14,284 nt of DNA. Source: CAZOKO01 sp964580455 (GTDB taxonomy: Bacteria; Desulfobacterota; WTBG01). The DNA lies in contig CAZOKO010000071.1 in NCBI GenBank assembly GCA_964580455.1, positions 1-14,284 of the forward strand. The letters run 5' to 3'. The translations under genes were made by a program, and so were the position numbers. A model generated the notes under the pieces. It did not search any database and had not been told where the DNA came from. It saw nothing but the letters and a program-made list of their open reading frames with translations. Within the stretch, counting starts at the first letter, position 1. Every line of letters starts with the position of its first letter. Shown here piece by piece: positions 1 to 7,394 of the stretch.

Positions 1-82
1 ATTTTTGCTGGGTGACATGGATGACAGAATTTCTAATGCAAATTCTGGGATAATATGTTCAGGTTTTGTAGTATTATTTTGT

Positions 83-111
83 TTGACAATTAGATCGCGA
101 TATAATAATAT
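83..111 (+). promoter_or_regulatory. Putative sigma-70-like promoter for the FlgO-like gene
   Basis: A perfect TTGACA at 83-88 is followed after 17 bases by TAATAT at 106-111, which matches the TATAAT consensus at 4 of 6 positions. The expected start near 118 would give a leader of about 60 bases before the ATG at 181. The region is very AT-rich, so a chance match is possible. Nothing else is recognisable in bases 1-174. Confidence 0.4.
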
Positions 112-180
112 CAACCGCCAGCTTAAGTCAATGTAATAAATAGGTTTTTTATTGCGCCTGAGTTAAGGTGCTTTTTGTTT

Positions 181-1020
181 ATGAGGAGTATTTTTTTGAG
201 AGCAACGATTCTTTTATTTGTAATTATGAATCTGTTAGTTTTATGCAATTCAAAAATGGGTATTGCAAATGTAACTAAGGTAGCTTTTTTACCCTTTCAG
301 GTGAATGCAGATGAGGATATAGAGTATATTAATGAAGGTATTAGGAAGATGCTGGTTTCCAGAATTACTTATGGAGTTCATATTGTGGTAATAGAGCAAA
401 ACCTGGTGAAAGATGCCCTGTCTAATGATTTGCCTGGCCAATTGACAAAAGAAAAGGTGCAGAAGATTGGAAACACTTTAGGGGCTGGTTATGTTATCTT
501 TGGAAGTATTTCCAAGATTGGAAATAACCTGAGTATAGATGTTAATGTCCTGAATGTTTTAAAGGGGGGTGTGGCAATACCTGTTTTTGTTCAAAGTGTT
601 GGATTGGATGAAGTGATACCCAAGATGGTTAAGCTCGCTGAAGAGATAAGGGATGCCATTTCAACTGGCTTCAAGAGCCTGCCATCTGAAACTACTACTA
701 TACAGCCTGCTGAGAAGAGTGAGATATTCCCTGAAGAGGATTTAAAAACTGGTGAAATTGCCCCTGGGAAAATTGAGGAAGTTGACCTTACTGAGAGTGA
801 TAGTGAATTAGAGAAAACTGGCTCTCCTTCTGATGAAGTGATACCCGAGATGAAAAGGGAACATGAATCTTTGGAGGAGCAGCCATCCGGACAAGAAGAA
901 GGATTGTTGAAGGATCTTTTGAAGAGAAGTAGCGAGATTGATTCCCTTGATGAAAACCCTGTATATCAAAAGTCAGTTAATGACCTTGAAAAAATACCTG
1001 AAGTTGAACAGAAAAAGTGA
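181..1020 (+). CDS. Exported FlgO/CsgG-like domain protein with acidic low-complexity tail
   Basis: This is a 279-residue protein if translation starts at ATG 181. An in-frame TTG at 175 is possible, but AAGGTG at 165-170 is better spaced for the ATG. Residues 1-30 form a basic and then strongly hydrophobic segment, consistent with a Sec signal peptide cleaved near GIA-NV or a membrane anchor; LVLC is a poor lipobox. Residues about 33-165 (KVAFLPFQVNADEDIEYINE, then VIFGSISKIGNNLSIDVNVL) resemble the FlgO/CsgG/TolB-N type fold of exported lipoproteins. Residues about 166-279 are Glu/Ser/Pro-rich and probably disordered. From memory, relatives in deltaproteobacteria often continue after a similar linker into FG-GAP/VCBS beta-propeller repeats; those are absent here. 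The function is unknown, and an envelope location is an inference from the N-terminus. Confidence 0.72.
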   Translation: MRSIFLRATILLFVIMNLLVLCNSKMGIANVTKVAFLPFQVNADEDIEYINEGIRKMLVSRITYGVHIVVIEQNLVKDALSNDLPGQLTKEKVQKIGNTLGAGYVIFGSISKIGNNLSIDVNVLNVLKGGVAIPVFVQSVGLDEVIPKMVKLAEEIRDAISTGFKSLPSETTTIQPAEKSEIFPEEDLKTGEIAPGKIEEVDLTESDSELEKTGSPSDEVIPEMKREHESLEEQPSGQEEGLLKDLLKRSSEIDSLDENPVYQKSVNDLEKIPEVEQKK

Positions 1021-1090
1021 TTCAAAAATAAAAACAAGTGTGATAAAACCTTTAGGGGAAGAGGGGAATATACAGGCTTAAAATAGAAGT

Positions 1091-1167
1091 GGCGGTGTAG
1101 CTCAGGTGGTTAGAGCATGCGGCTCATATCCGCAGTGTCCGGGGTTCGAGTCCCTGCACCGCCACCA
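1091..1167 (+). tRNA. tRNA-Met (anticodon CAU, elongator type)
   Basis: This is a complete 77-base cloverleaf. The acceptor stem GGCGGTG (1091-1097) pairs with CACCGCC (1157-1163), followed by discriminator A and an encoded CCA (1165-1167). The D arm contains AGCTCAGGTGGTTAGAGC. The anticodon stem TGCGG/CCGCA (1118-1122 with 1130-1134) holds the loop CTCATAT with anticodon CAT at 1125-1127. The T arm has CGGGG/CCCTG around TTCGAGT. The first acceptor pair is G-C, so it is not an initiator tRNA, which has a mismatch at 1-72. A CAU anticodon could also be tRNA-Ile2 read after lysidine modification. Overall similarity to deltaproteobacterial elongator Met tRNAs favours Met, but the sequence alone does not exclude Ile2. 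Confidence 0.93.
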
Positions 1168-1173
1168 TTCAGA

Positions 1174-1195
1174 AATTTCTTTATAATTTCTTTAT
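1174..1195 (+). repeat. Two tandem copies of an 11-bp AT-rich unit
   Basis: AATTTCTTTAT occurs at 1174-1184 and again, exactly, at 1185-1195, immediately downstream of the tRNA. It has no recognised function and is probably a replication-slippage product in non-coding DNA. Confidence 0.6.
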
Positions 1196-1231
1196 AATTA
1201 AACTTGAACTTGGAACTCTTTAGATGGATAA

Positions 1232-1303
1232 GATACTGGATGCTCGATTCTTGATGCTGGATGTATTTATGTCCAGTTTGTTTTTTTGCCAGTATCCAGT
1301 ATC
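1232..1303. repeat. Inverted repeat with GATACTGGAT arms (dispersed intergenic repeat type)
   Basis: GATACTGGAT at 1232-1241 is exactly complementary to ATCCAGTATC at 1294-1303. Between the arms, GATGCTCGAT (1239-1248) and GATGCTGGAT (1253-1262) are degenerate copies of the same motif. This style of GATGCTGGAT/ATCCAGTATC repeat resembles non-coding interspersed repeats of environmental anaerobe genomes, although only this one locus is visible here. The smaller hairpin at 1257-1276 lies inside it. Confidence 0.5.
1257..1287 (+). terminator. Probable intrinsic terminator after tRNA-Met
   Basis: CTGGA (1257-1261) pairs with TCCAG (1272-1276). Two G-T wobbles and a T-A pair extend the stem inward to a four-base loop. 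TTTGTTTTTTT (1277-1287) follows directly. A hairpin plus U-tract about 90 bases after the tRNA fits a rho-independent terminator separating it from mscS. The stem is only moderately strong. Confidence 0.5.
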
Positions 1304-1326
1304 GTATTGTTAGTAACAGCAAATCT

Positions 1327-1332
1327 TATAAT
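1327..1332 (+). promoter_or_regulatory. Putative -10 element upstream of the MscS gene
   Basis: A perfect TATAAT sits at 1327-1332, 43 bases before the MscS start codon and after the terminator-like hairpin. No good -35 box is present at 16-18 bases. The nearest, TTGTTA at 1307-1312, leaves only 14 bases. This is therefore a weak or tentative promoter. Confidence 0.3.
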
Positions 1333-1375
1333 CGTTGATGCATTTGTTAAAGAAAGGAAGTGAAGTAGATAAGCT

Positions 1376-2428
1376 ATGTCTATTGAGTTTACAGAGATTT
1401 CATCACTCATTCTAGCTTTAAGTGTAGCGATAGCTGCTATCCTCTTTGGAATAATTTTTCAAAGGATAGTTTTGTCATATCTGAAAAGAATAGCGGCAAA
1501 GACCAAGTGGGAAGGAGATGACATAATTGTCAATGCCTTTAAAGGGGCTGTTGTTTACCTGTTTTTTACTCTTCTTGGTTTATATTTGGCTATTTCAGTT
1601 TCACAATTATCTGAAGATTTATCTCATTTGCTCCAGAACATTATTCTTGTTATTATCATTCTATCAGTTACCTGGCTTTTAACGAACATTGCTACGGGTT
1701 TTTTAGAACTTTATGCCGGTAGATTTAAGGATGCCATTCCGCAAACAACAATATTTAAAAATCTTACTAAGATTGTTATTATAACTATTGGATTTCTCAT
1801 TATTTTGCAAACCTTAGGTATCTCTATAACCCCGATCTTAACTGCTTTAGGTGTAGGAGGACTGGCAGTTGCCCTTGCCCTCCAGGATACCCTTTCAAAC
1901 CTTTTCTCCGGCCTTCACATCATACTGTCTAAACAGGTTAAGACAGGGGATTACATTAAGCTCGAATCAGGTGAAGAGGGGTATGTTGTGGATATTACCT
2001 GGAGAAATACAACCATAAGGATGCTAGCAAATAACATTGTTATTGTTCCCAACTCTAAATTAGCCTCGATTATTATTACAAACTTTTGCCTTCTTGAAAA
2101 AACGATGTCATTGTTGATTCAGGTCGGAGTCAGTTATGATTCTGATCTTAGAAAGGTTGAAAGGGTGACTATTGATGTGGCGAAAGAAGTAATGGAAACC
2201 GTAGCAGGTGGTGTTGCCGAATTTGAACCTTTCATTCGTTATCACACCTTCGATGACTCCAGCATAAACTTCACCGTTATTTTACGAGCTAGAGAATTTG
2301 TTAACCAGTACCTGGTAAAACACGAGTTTGTAAAGAGACTCCATGAACGATATAAAAAGGAGGGAATAGAAATTCCCTTCCCCATAAGAACAGTTTATCT
2401 TAATCAGCCTTCTGATGAAAATAAATGA
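1376..2428 (+). CDS. MscS-family small-conductance mechanosensitive channel
   Basis: This 350-residue inner-membrane channel opens under membrane tension and releases solutes during osmotic downshift. Hydrophobic segments lie at about 8-30, 56-76, 87-106 and 132-150. The conserved pore helix at about 153-182 contains GVGGLAVALALQDTLSNLFS, the Gly/Ala-rich packing surface that defines MscS. The cytoplasmic beta domain follows (TGDYIKLESGEEGYVVDITW, then NNIVIVPNSKL at about 219-229), and the C-terminal alpha/beta domain ends in GIEIPFPIRTVYL, a typical MscS finish. Five predicted segments against three in E. coli MscS place it among the slightly larger MscS homologues. The start is ATG 1376, with purine-rich GAAAGGAAG somewhat far upstream. 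The downstream trehalose-phosphatase gene begins after 32 bases, suggesting co-transcription and a shared role in osmotic adaptation. Confidence 0.93.
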   Translation: MSIEFTEISSLILALSVAIAAILFGIIFQRIVLSYLKRIAAKTKWEGDDIIVNAFKGAVVYLFFTLLGLYLAISVSQLSEDLSHLLQNIILVIIILSVTWLLTNIATGFLELYAGRFKDAIPQTTIFKNLTKIVIITIGFLIILQTLGISITPILTALGVGGLAVALALQDTLSNLFSGLHIILSKQVKTGDYIKLESGEEGYVVDITWRNTTIRMLANNIVIVPNSKLASIIITNFCLLEKTMSLLIQVGVSYDSDLRKVERVTIDVAKEVMETVAGGVAEFEPFIRYHTFDDSSINFTVILRAREFVNQYLVKHEFVKRLHERYKKEGIEIPFPIRTVYLNQPSDENK

Positions 2429-2460
2429 TTCTTTCCAATCTCAACATACATTAAGGCTGT

Positions 2461-3276
2461 TTGACCTCTACTGGTTTAAGTGTGAAAAGGTATCTTTCCA
2501 ATTTCCTTGAAGAAATTATTAAACGAGTTGAAATCTCCTCCCATATTCTGCTTTTCCTTGATTATGATGGTACACTGGTTCCCATCTGCAAAGAACCTTC
2601 ACTTGCAAAACTCTCATTAGATGACAGACAATTATTAAAGGAACTTTCCAGAATCCCATGGCTTTCTGTGGGGATCATTTCAGGTAGATCTCTTAAAGAA
2701 ATCAGGAAATTGGTTGGTGTTAAGGGTCTATCTTATGCTGGAGATCATGGTTTTGAAATATTCTTCAGAGGAAGTGTTTGGTTTCACCCTGAGTTAGAGA
2801 GTTTTGTATCCAGTTTGAAAGAGATTGCTCGTGAATTGGAACACTACACTCAAGAAATTAAGGGGATTCTGGTTGAAAATAAGAGAGCAACTGTAAGTGT
2901 TCACTACCGTATGGTTGCTGAAAAGTCTCCAGGGAGTATTTTGAAAATAGTTTCTAAGATATTGGAGCCCTATCCCGGGATATTTACTATAACCCGCGGC
3001 AAGAAAGTCTATGAGGTGAGGCCAAATATAGATTGGGATAAAGGAAAGGCAGTAATGAAATTATCTCAATTGATTGGTTTTAAAAACGGGCCGTTAAAAA
3101 TTTACATTGGGGATGACCAAACGGATGAGGATGCATTCAGGGTGCTTGAGGAAGACGATATCTCCATTCGGGTTGGTTATAAGAAAGATTCGAAGGCCCG
3201 GTATTTTTGCAGGGGGAGTAGTGAAATTTTAAGATTTTTAAGAAAGTTAGTTATGTTAAATGAGTCAAAAAAATGA
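2461..3276 (+). CDS. otsB: Trehalose-6-phosphate phosphatase
   Basis: This cytoplasmic HAD-superfamily phosphatase converts trehalose 6-phosphate to trehalose, the last step of the OtsA-OtsB pathway. At 271 residues it is the usual size for the family. HAD motif I is DYDGTLVPI with nucleophile and acid-base pair Asp34 and Asp36. Motif II is IISGRSL. YAGDHGFEI is the typical cap-side motif. KKVYEVRPNIDWDKGKAV carries the motif III lysine, and GDDQTDEDAF (about 217-226) is motif IV, which binds magnesium. The start is uncertain: TTG 2461 follows TTAAGG at a short distance, and GTG 2482 would give a protein seven residues shorter; no ATG fits. The gene faces otsA tail to tail with only 22 bases between stop codons. 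Confidence 0.93.
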   Translation: MTSTGLSVKRYLSNFLEEIIKRVEISSHILLFLDYDGTLVPICKEPSLAKLSLDDRQLLKELSRIPWLSVGIISGRSLKEIRKLVGVKGLSYAGDHGFEIFFRGSVWFHPELESFVSSLKEIARELEHYTQEIKGILVENKRATVSVHYRMVAEKSPGSILKIVSKILEPYPGIFTITRGKKVYEVRPNIDWDKGKAVMKLSQLIGFKNGPLKIYIGDDQTDEDAFRVLEEDDISIRVGYKKDSKARYFCRGSSEILRFLRKLVMLNESKK

Positions 3277-3298
3277 TGAGCATACAATCTAGCTTGCC

Positions 3299-4834
3299 TT
3301 ATCCTATATCTTCAACTTCCAAATGAAACGTGTCAGACTTTTTATGTAATCTATTTTTCACTACCCCCTTTTTAGAAGAGAATGAAGGATTGGTTATAGT
3401 ATGAGGATTTGGTAAAGGTGTTCCAACAGCAGATAAAAAATGCTCGAGCCAGCGAAAGATATTATTTCTCCGTACTTCAGCCCTCAGCCTTCTCATCCTG
3501 CTCTTTCGTTCTCCCTCATGCATATGATAAGCCATGTAAATCTTATCAGCAACATCTTCAACATCGAAAGGGTTAACCAGAAGGGAGGATTTTCCTAACT
3601 GCTGGGAAGCACCTGCAAACTCACTTAAGATGAGAACACCGTCTGTTTCCACGCTGGAGGCGCAGTACTCCTTGGCGATAAGGTTCATCCCGTCTTTCAA
3701 AGGGGTGATGAGGGCTATCTCGCTGGTGCGGTAATAAGCTACAAGTTCTCTGCGGGGGAGATTTCTATAAATGTAATGAATGGGAACCCAGTTGTGGTAG
3801 GTAAAACGTCCATTAATCCTTCCTACCGTCTCGTCAATAGTGCACTTCATTTCTTGATACTCTTTGACATCAACTCGACTGGGAACAACAACCTGAATAA
3901 AATTAATCTTATCACGTAAATCAGAATATTTTTCTAAGAGTATCTCAAAGGCCTTGAGACGTTCCAGAATCCCCTTGGTATAATCAAGGCGGTCTACACC
4001 CAAAATCAGTTTCCTTTCAGGTAATCGTTCATGGATATACCAGGCTTCATCAGCTACCTCTTTGGAAGAAGCAAGTTGATTAAATCCTTCAAAGTCGATA
4101 CTGATGGGAAAGGCAGCAACACGAGAGATTTTTTCATCGTGTTCAATCAATTGATAGCGTTGGGGACCGCTTACGGTAGCACTGGGGAAAAGTCTCCTGA
4201 CACAGCGAACAAAGTTCCACCGGTCACGCTCAGTCTGAAATCCAACCAGGTCATAGTTTAGAAGCCCTGCAACTATTTCTTTGCGCCATGGTAATCGCAT
4301 AAAGATGTCCCAGGGGGGAAAGGGGATGTGAAGAAAGAAGGCTATCTTGCGCTTGACTCCTAAATCGGCAAGATATTTTCCCACGAGGGTGAGATGGTAA
4401 TCATGAACCCAAATAAGATCGTCTTTACTACTGTTTTCAGCTATAGTTTCTGCAAATTTTTGATTTATAGAACAGTACATGTCCCAGGTTTCAAGCTGAA
4501 ATTGACAGCGGTCTAAAAAATCGTGGAACAAAGGCCAAAGGGTGGCATTGCTAAAACCCTCATAGAATTGTTCCACTTCCTGAGAAGCAAGGGAAATGGG
4601 TCTTAAAGAGTACCCGATTCTTGTTGATTCCTTCTTAAAAAGTTTCTTATGGGACTGACCACTTTTATCACCATCCCATCCAATCCATATCCCTCCACGG
4701 TTACGGAGAACTGGTGCAAGGGCAGAAACCAATCCGCCAGAGCCTGGAATAAGTTGAGATTTCTTTCCTGTTTGAATGATACTTACAGGAAGCCGATTCG
4801 AGACAATAACAATATTTCCTTTTTCTTCATTCAT
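3299..4834 (-). CDS. otsA: Trehalose-6-phosphate synthase (GT20 glycosyltransferase)
   Basis: This 511-residue retaining glycosyltransferase joins a nucleoside-diphospho-glucose (usually UDP-glucose) to glucose 6-phosphate, forming trehalose 6-phosphate. The family signatures are all present: NRLPVS at 13-18, SGGLVSAL (32-39), WVHDYHL (142-148), FFLHIPFPP (166-174), GVDRLDYTKGI (279-289) with the nucleotide-sugar-binding Arg282 and Lys287, and LKDGMNLIAKEY (379-390) with Asp381 and Glu389. It is about 40 residues longer than E. coli OtsA. The excess is a C-terminal tail after about residue 475 that looks unstructured and has no recognised motif. The start is ATG at 4834-4832; no strong ribosome-binding site is visible. 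Unlike the common otsBA operon arrangement, it is convergent with otsB. A CBS-domain gene lies 117 bases upstream in the same direction. Confidence 0.95.
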   Translation of the reverse strand: MNEEKGNIVIVSNRLPVSIIQTGKKSQLIPGSGGLVSALAPVLRNRGGIWIGWDGDKSGQSHKKLFKKESTRIGYSLRPISLASQEVEQFYEGFSNATLWPLFHDFLDRCQFQLETWDMYCSINQKFAETIAENSSKDDLIWVHDYHLTLVGKYLADLGVKRKIAFFLHIPFPPWDIFMRLPWRKEIVAGLLNYDLVGFQTERDRWNFVRCVRRLFPSATVSGPQRYQLIEHDEKISRVAAFPISIDFEGFNQLASSKEVADEAWYIHERLPERKLILGVDRLDYTKGILERLKAFEILLEKYSDLRDKINFIQVVVPSRVDVKEYQEMKCTIDETVGRINGRFTYHNWVPIHYIYRNLPRRELVAYYRTSEIALITPLKDGMNLIAKEYCASSVETDGVLILSEFAGASQQLGKSSLLVNPFDVEDVADKIYMAYHMHEGERKSRMRRLRAEVRRNNIFRWLEHFLSAVGTPLPNPHTITNPSFSSKKGVVKNRLHKKSDTFHLEVEDIG

Positions 4835-4951
4835 AAAAATGATGTATCTGCTTAAGATTCAGAGGTATTTTAAATAGACAATAAAAAACGAAAGTTATTT
4901 GACGGTGTATGTATTGTATTAATTGTTTGAAATCCACAAGATATTGAGAAA

Positions 4952-5386
4952 TTATCCTCTCCCGGTTCTGAATCTGGGAGTCTTGGCGATTCCTGCTAAT
5001 GAGTATCTCTTGGCTGTGTTCAAGAAACGTTCTAGAATCTTTCTTCGCATAACGCCGACAATTTTACCTTCTCTTTTTACGACTAAGCGAGAACGCTTTG
5101 TTTTTTCAAAAAGCTCCATGCATTTTTCAAGACTGTCCTCAGCGTTGCAGCAATCAAGAGGAGAAGACATCACTTCACTTGCCTGAGTTGTTTCAAAATC
5201 TTTATTCTTTAGTACAGCTCTCAAGAGATCTTTTTCTGTGATGAGGCCTGTCAATTCTTCTTCCTTCTTGATTAATACAGAACCTGCATCTTCATCAATT
5301 ATTTTTTGAGCAATTTTTTTGAGATTACAAGTGGAATTACATGTGACAATCTTGGCAAGCATAATAGAAGATACTGTAATTTCCAT
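4952..5386 (-). CDS. Two-CBS-domain protein
   Basis: This is a 144-residue soluble protein made almost entirely of a CBS pair (Bateman module), a fold that usually binds adenine nucleotides or S-adenosylmethionine and reports energy state. CBS1 covers about residues 1-60 (SIMLAKIVTCNSTCNL through GLITEKDLLRAVL). CBS2 covers about 70-125 (ASEVMSSPLDCCNAEDSLEK through VGVMRRKILERFL). The short basic tail has no known domain. The start is ATG 5386-5384, because AAGGAGGA lies five bases upstream of it; an alternative TTG at 5401 would place that ribosome-binding site inside the gene. It reads toward otsA with a 117-base gap, so joint expression is possible but unproven. The ligand and partner cannot be told from sequence. 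Confidence 0.85.
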   Translation of the reverse strand: MEITVSSIMLAKIVTCNSTCNLKKIAQKIIDEDAGSVLIKKEEELTGLITEKDLLRAVLKNKDFETTQASEVMSSPLDCCNAEDSLEKCMELFEKTKRSRLVVKREGKIVGVMRRKILERFLNTAKRYSLAGIAKTPRFRTGRG

Positions 5387-5563
5387 ACAATCCTCCTTCA
5401 ATAGTTATTTGTTTTTAATACTATCATATATAATGTTTTTATTCTAGAGATAATTTGATTTTTAATGACTTCACTACTCTTCTAAAGTTTTATAGTGGGA
5501 ATCCGATTTAGTAAGGGAAGTAAACAAATCGTTGGTGGGTATGGATAATTCCAGGAGCGATAG

Positions 5564-6913
5564 ATGAAAACATATAGTGTTATTATTATAGGTGCAGGAC
5601 CGGCAGGGATTTTCACTTTGCTCAGTTTAATAGAAAAAGGGATAAATGATATTATTATTTTAGATATGGGAAGGGATATCTTTTCTCGTAACAGGGAAAC
5701 AGGAAAAGGAGGAGGATTATTGAGCGGATGGGGAGGAGCGGGTGCTTTTAGTGACGGGAAGCTTACCTTCTCAACGGAAGTCGGTGGATTTTTAAAAGAG
5801 CTTATTCCTCAGAAAAAACTGGTTAATCTATTAGGAAAGGCTGATGAGATTTATCTTGCCTATGGAGGAACGCCTTTTAAATATGGTGAGAAACCAGATG
5901 AGATGGAGGAGATAAAAAGATCGGCTAAGCTGGCAGGGATGGAATTTATACCCATGCAGATAAGACACCTTGGCACGGAAAATTGCCAGAGTATTTTGAA
6001 AAATATAAGGCAAAGTTTGGAAAACAAGGTAGAAATAAGGACCGAAACCAGTGTTGAGAGCATTCTGGCTGAAAAGGGTAGAGTAAAAGGTGTGAAGTTA
6101 GAAGATGGAGAGATTATCAGGGGAAGAGTTGTTGTTTCGGCTCCAGGCCGTGTAGGAGCCGGTTGGATGCAGAGAGAGGCGAATCGCATGAACCTTACTT
6201 CTGTTCCCAGTCCTGTTGATATTGGAGTAAGGGTTGAGTTGCCTGCCGCTACTTTACAGAGGGTTACAGACGCTACCTATGAAGCAAAATTGATTTATTA
6301 TTCTAAAAGTTTTGATGATCGGATAAGAACGTTCTGCATGAATCCATATGGTGAAGTAGTAACAGAAGAGGTTGATGGAATTATTACTGTTAATGGACAC
6401 AGTTATGCTAATAAAAAAACCGAAAACTCCAACTTCGCAAGTTTGGTGAGCAGCACCTTTACGGAACCATTTGATAATCCTATAGGTTATGGAAAGTATA
6501 TTGCAAAGCTGGCAAATTTGCTGGGTAAGGGAGTGATTGTTCAGAGACTGGGGGACTTATTGGAAGGAAGGAGGTCTACCAGACAGCGAATTGACAGGTG
6601 CATAACCAGACCCACTCTTGGAAGTGCTACTCCGGGTGACTTGAGTTTTGTGCTTCCTTACCGTTGCCTTAAAGGTATTATGGAAATGTTAGAGGCAATG
6701 GATAAGATAGCTCCAGGCATTTATTCACGCCACACCCTTATTTATGGTGTTGAAGTAAAATTTTATTCACATCGAATCTTCCTGTCTAAACATCTGGAAT
6801 CTGAGGTTGAGAATCTTTTTGTTATTGGTGATGGTGCAGGGATAACCAGAGGTTTGCTCCAGGCTTCTGTGTGTGGAATGGTTGCTGGCAAAGAGATTGC
6901 CAAAAGGCTTTAA
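5564..6913 (+). CDS. FAD-dependent dehydrogenase, COG2509-like
   Basis: This 449-residue flavoprotein starts at ATG 5564 behind CCAGGAGC. The N-terminal dinucleotide-binding motif IIIGAGPAGI covers about residues 7-16, with the acidic end of the second strand at ILDMG. GGGLLSGWGGAGAFSDGKL (about 49-67) is a Gly-rich signature of the uncharacterised COG2509 dehydrogenases. The C-terminal FAD motif is LFVIGDGAGITRGLLQASVC, followed by GMVAGKEIAKRL, as in other two-motif FAD reductases. No transmembrane segment or iron-sulfur motif is seen. The substrate is unknown in the family. It stands alone: the gene upstream is divergent and the next operon begins after 230 bases with its own promoter. It could be read as a geranylgeranyl-reductase-like protein, but the Gly-rich signature favours COG2509. 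Confidence 0.82.
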   Translation: MKTYSVIIIGAGPAGIFTLLSLIEKGINDIIILDMGRDIFSRNRETGKGGGLLSGWGGAGAFSDGKLTFSTEVGGFLKELIPQKKLVNLLGKADEIYLAYGGTPFKYGEKPDEMEEIKRSAKLAGMEFIPMQIRHLGTENCQSILKNIRQSLENKVEIRTETSVESILAEKGRVKGVKLEDGEIIRGRVVVSAPGRVGAGWMQREANRMNLTSVPSPVDIGVRVELPAATLQRVTDATYEAKLIYYSKSFDDRIRTFCMNPYGEVVTEEVDGIITVNGHSYANKKTENSNFASLVSSTFTEPFDNPIGYGKYIAKLANLLGKGVIVQRLGDLLEGRRSTRQRIDRCITRPTLGSATPGDLSFVLPYRCLKGIMEMLEAMDKIAPGIYSRHTLIYGVEVKFYSHRIFLSKHLESEVENLFVIGDGAGITRGLLQASVCGMVAGKEIAKRL

Positions 6914-7028
6914 AATAAAGTGTCCTACCCCCGTAGCTTTCCCACCACTGTAAAACCTGCTTGATACAACCCGCATTTGTTGATTGATAAAGCTGTCAAA
7001 ACCTCCTGAAAAAATATCCTAATAAAGC

Positions 7029-7058
7029 TTGACAGGTGCAAATGAAATATATTATAAA
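7029..7058 (+). promoter_or_regulatory. Sigma-70-like promoter of the ferredoxin/Nuo-like operon
   Basis: TTGACA at 7029-7034 is a perfect -35 box. TATAAA at 7053-7058 matches the -10 consensus at 5 of 6 positions with an 18-base spacer. Transcription would start near 7065, leaving a leader of about 79 bases before the first gene. The -35 box is also the right arm of a 7-bp inverted repeat (CTGTCAA at 6993-6999, TTGACAG at 7029-7035), which could be an operator or chance. A small TAGGA/TCCTA hairpin sits in the leader at 7073-7090. Confidence 0.55.
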
Positions 7059-7143
7059 CTCTGATTGAATTTTAGGAGAAATTAATCCTAGCTTTTATCT
7101 AATTTGAATTATACCTGCCAACTTCAGTAAAAGGAGGCTTTAA

Positions 7144-7314
7144 GTGATTCGGATTGACAGAGAGAAGTGTGTTGGCTGTGGGGGATGTGTTGATCTTTGC
7201 CCCCGAACGGCTATATGCTTTATTAAGGACAGAGCATTTATAGATGTGGAGTTATGTTTGGAATGCGAGACTTGTGTAAATGTCTGTCCGGTAAAAGCGC
7301 CTGGTGAAGTTTAA
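7144..7314 (+). CDS. Small 2[4Fe-4S] ferredoxin (56 residues)
   Basis: The start is GTG 7144, six bases after a strong AAAGGAGG (7130-7137); the stop is TAA at 7312-7314. The 56-residue product has two ferredoxin motifs: C9-x2-C12-x2-C15-x3-C19-Pro and C38-x2-C41-x2-C44-x3-C48-Pro. Both fit low-potential [4Fe-4S] clusters, as in clostridial-type electron carriers. It begins MIRIDREKCVGCGGCVDLCP, with no signal peptide. It is the first gene of the operon, 80 bases ahead of the next, and may be either a soluble carrier or an extra subunit of the encoded complex. It is easily missed by gene finders because of its length and GTG start. The assignment as a ferredoxin is secure; the partner is inferred. 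Confidence 0.9.
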   Translation: MIRIDREKCVGCGGCVDLCPRTAICFIKDRAFIDVELCLECETCVNVCPVKAPGEV

Positions 7315-7394
7315 ATCTTATGTATGTGAATCAAGTTGAAACGAGCACAAAGTTCTGCATTTTCATGATTTATTCATAGAAAGGAGAGAGGGAT

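Noticed and set aside
1110..1322. 70-residue minus-strand frame ending in GGAGTRTPDTADMSRML
   Set aside because: Its C-terminal part is the antisense of tRNA-Met. This peptide string is a familiar mis-annotation over that tRNA, and the rest covers the repeat region.
4923..5186. Plus-strand 87-residue frame
   Set aside because: It is opposite the CBS-domain gene and has no family resemblance.
5387..5401. TTG start for the CBS-domain protein
   Set aside because: The AAGGAGGA that serves ATG 5386 lies inside this extension, so the shorter start is right.
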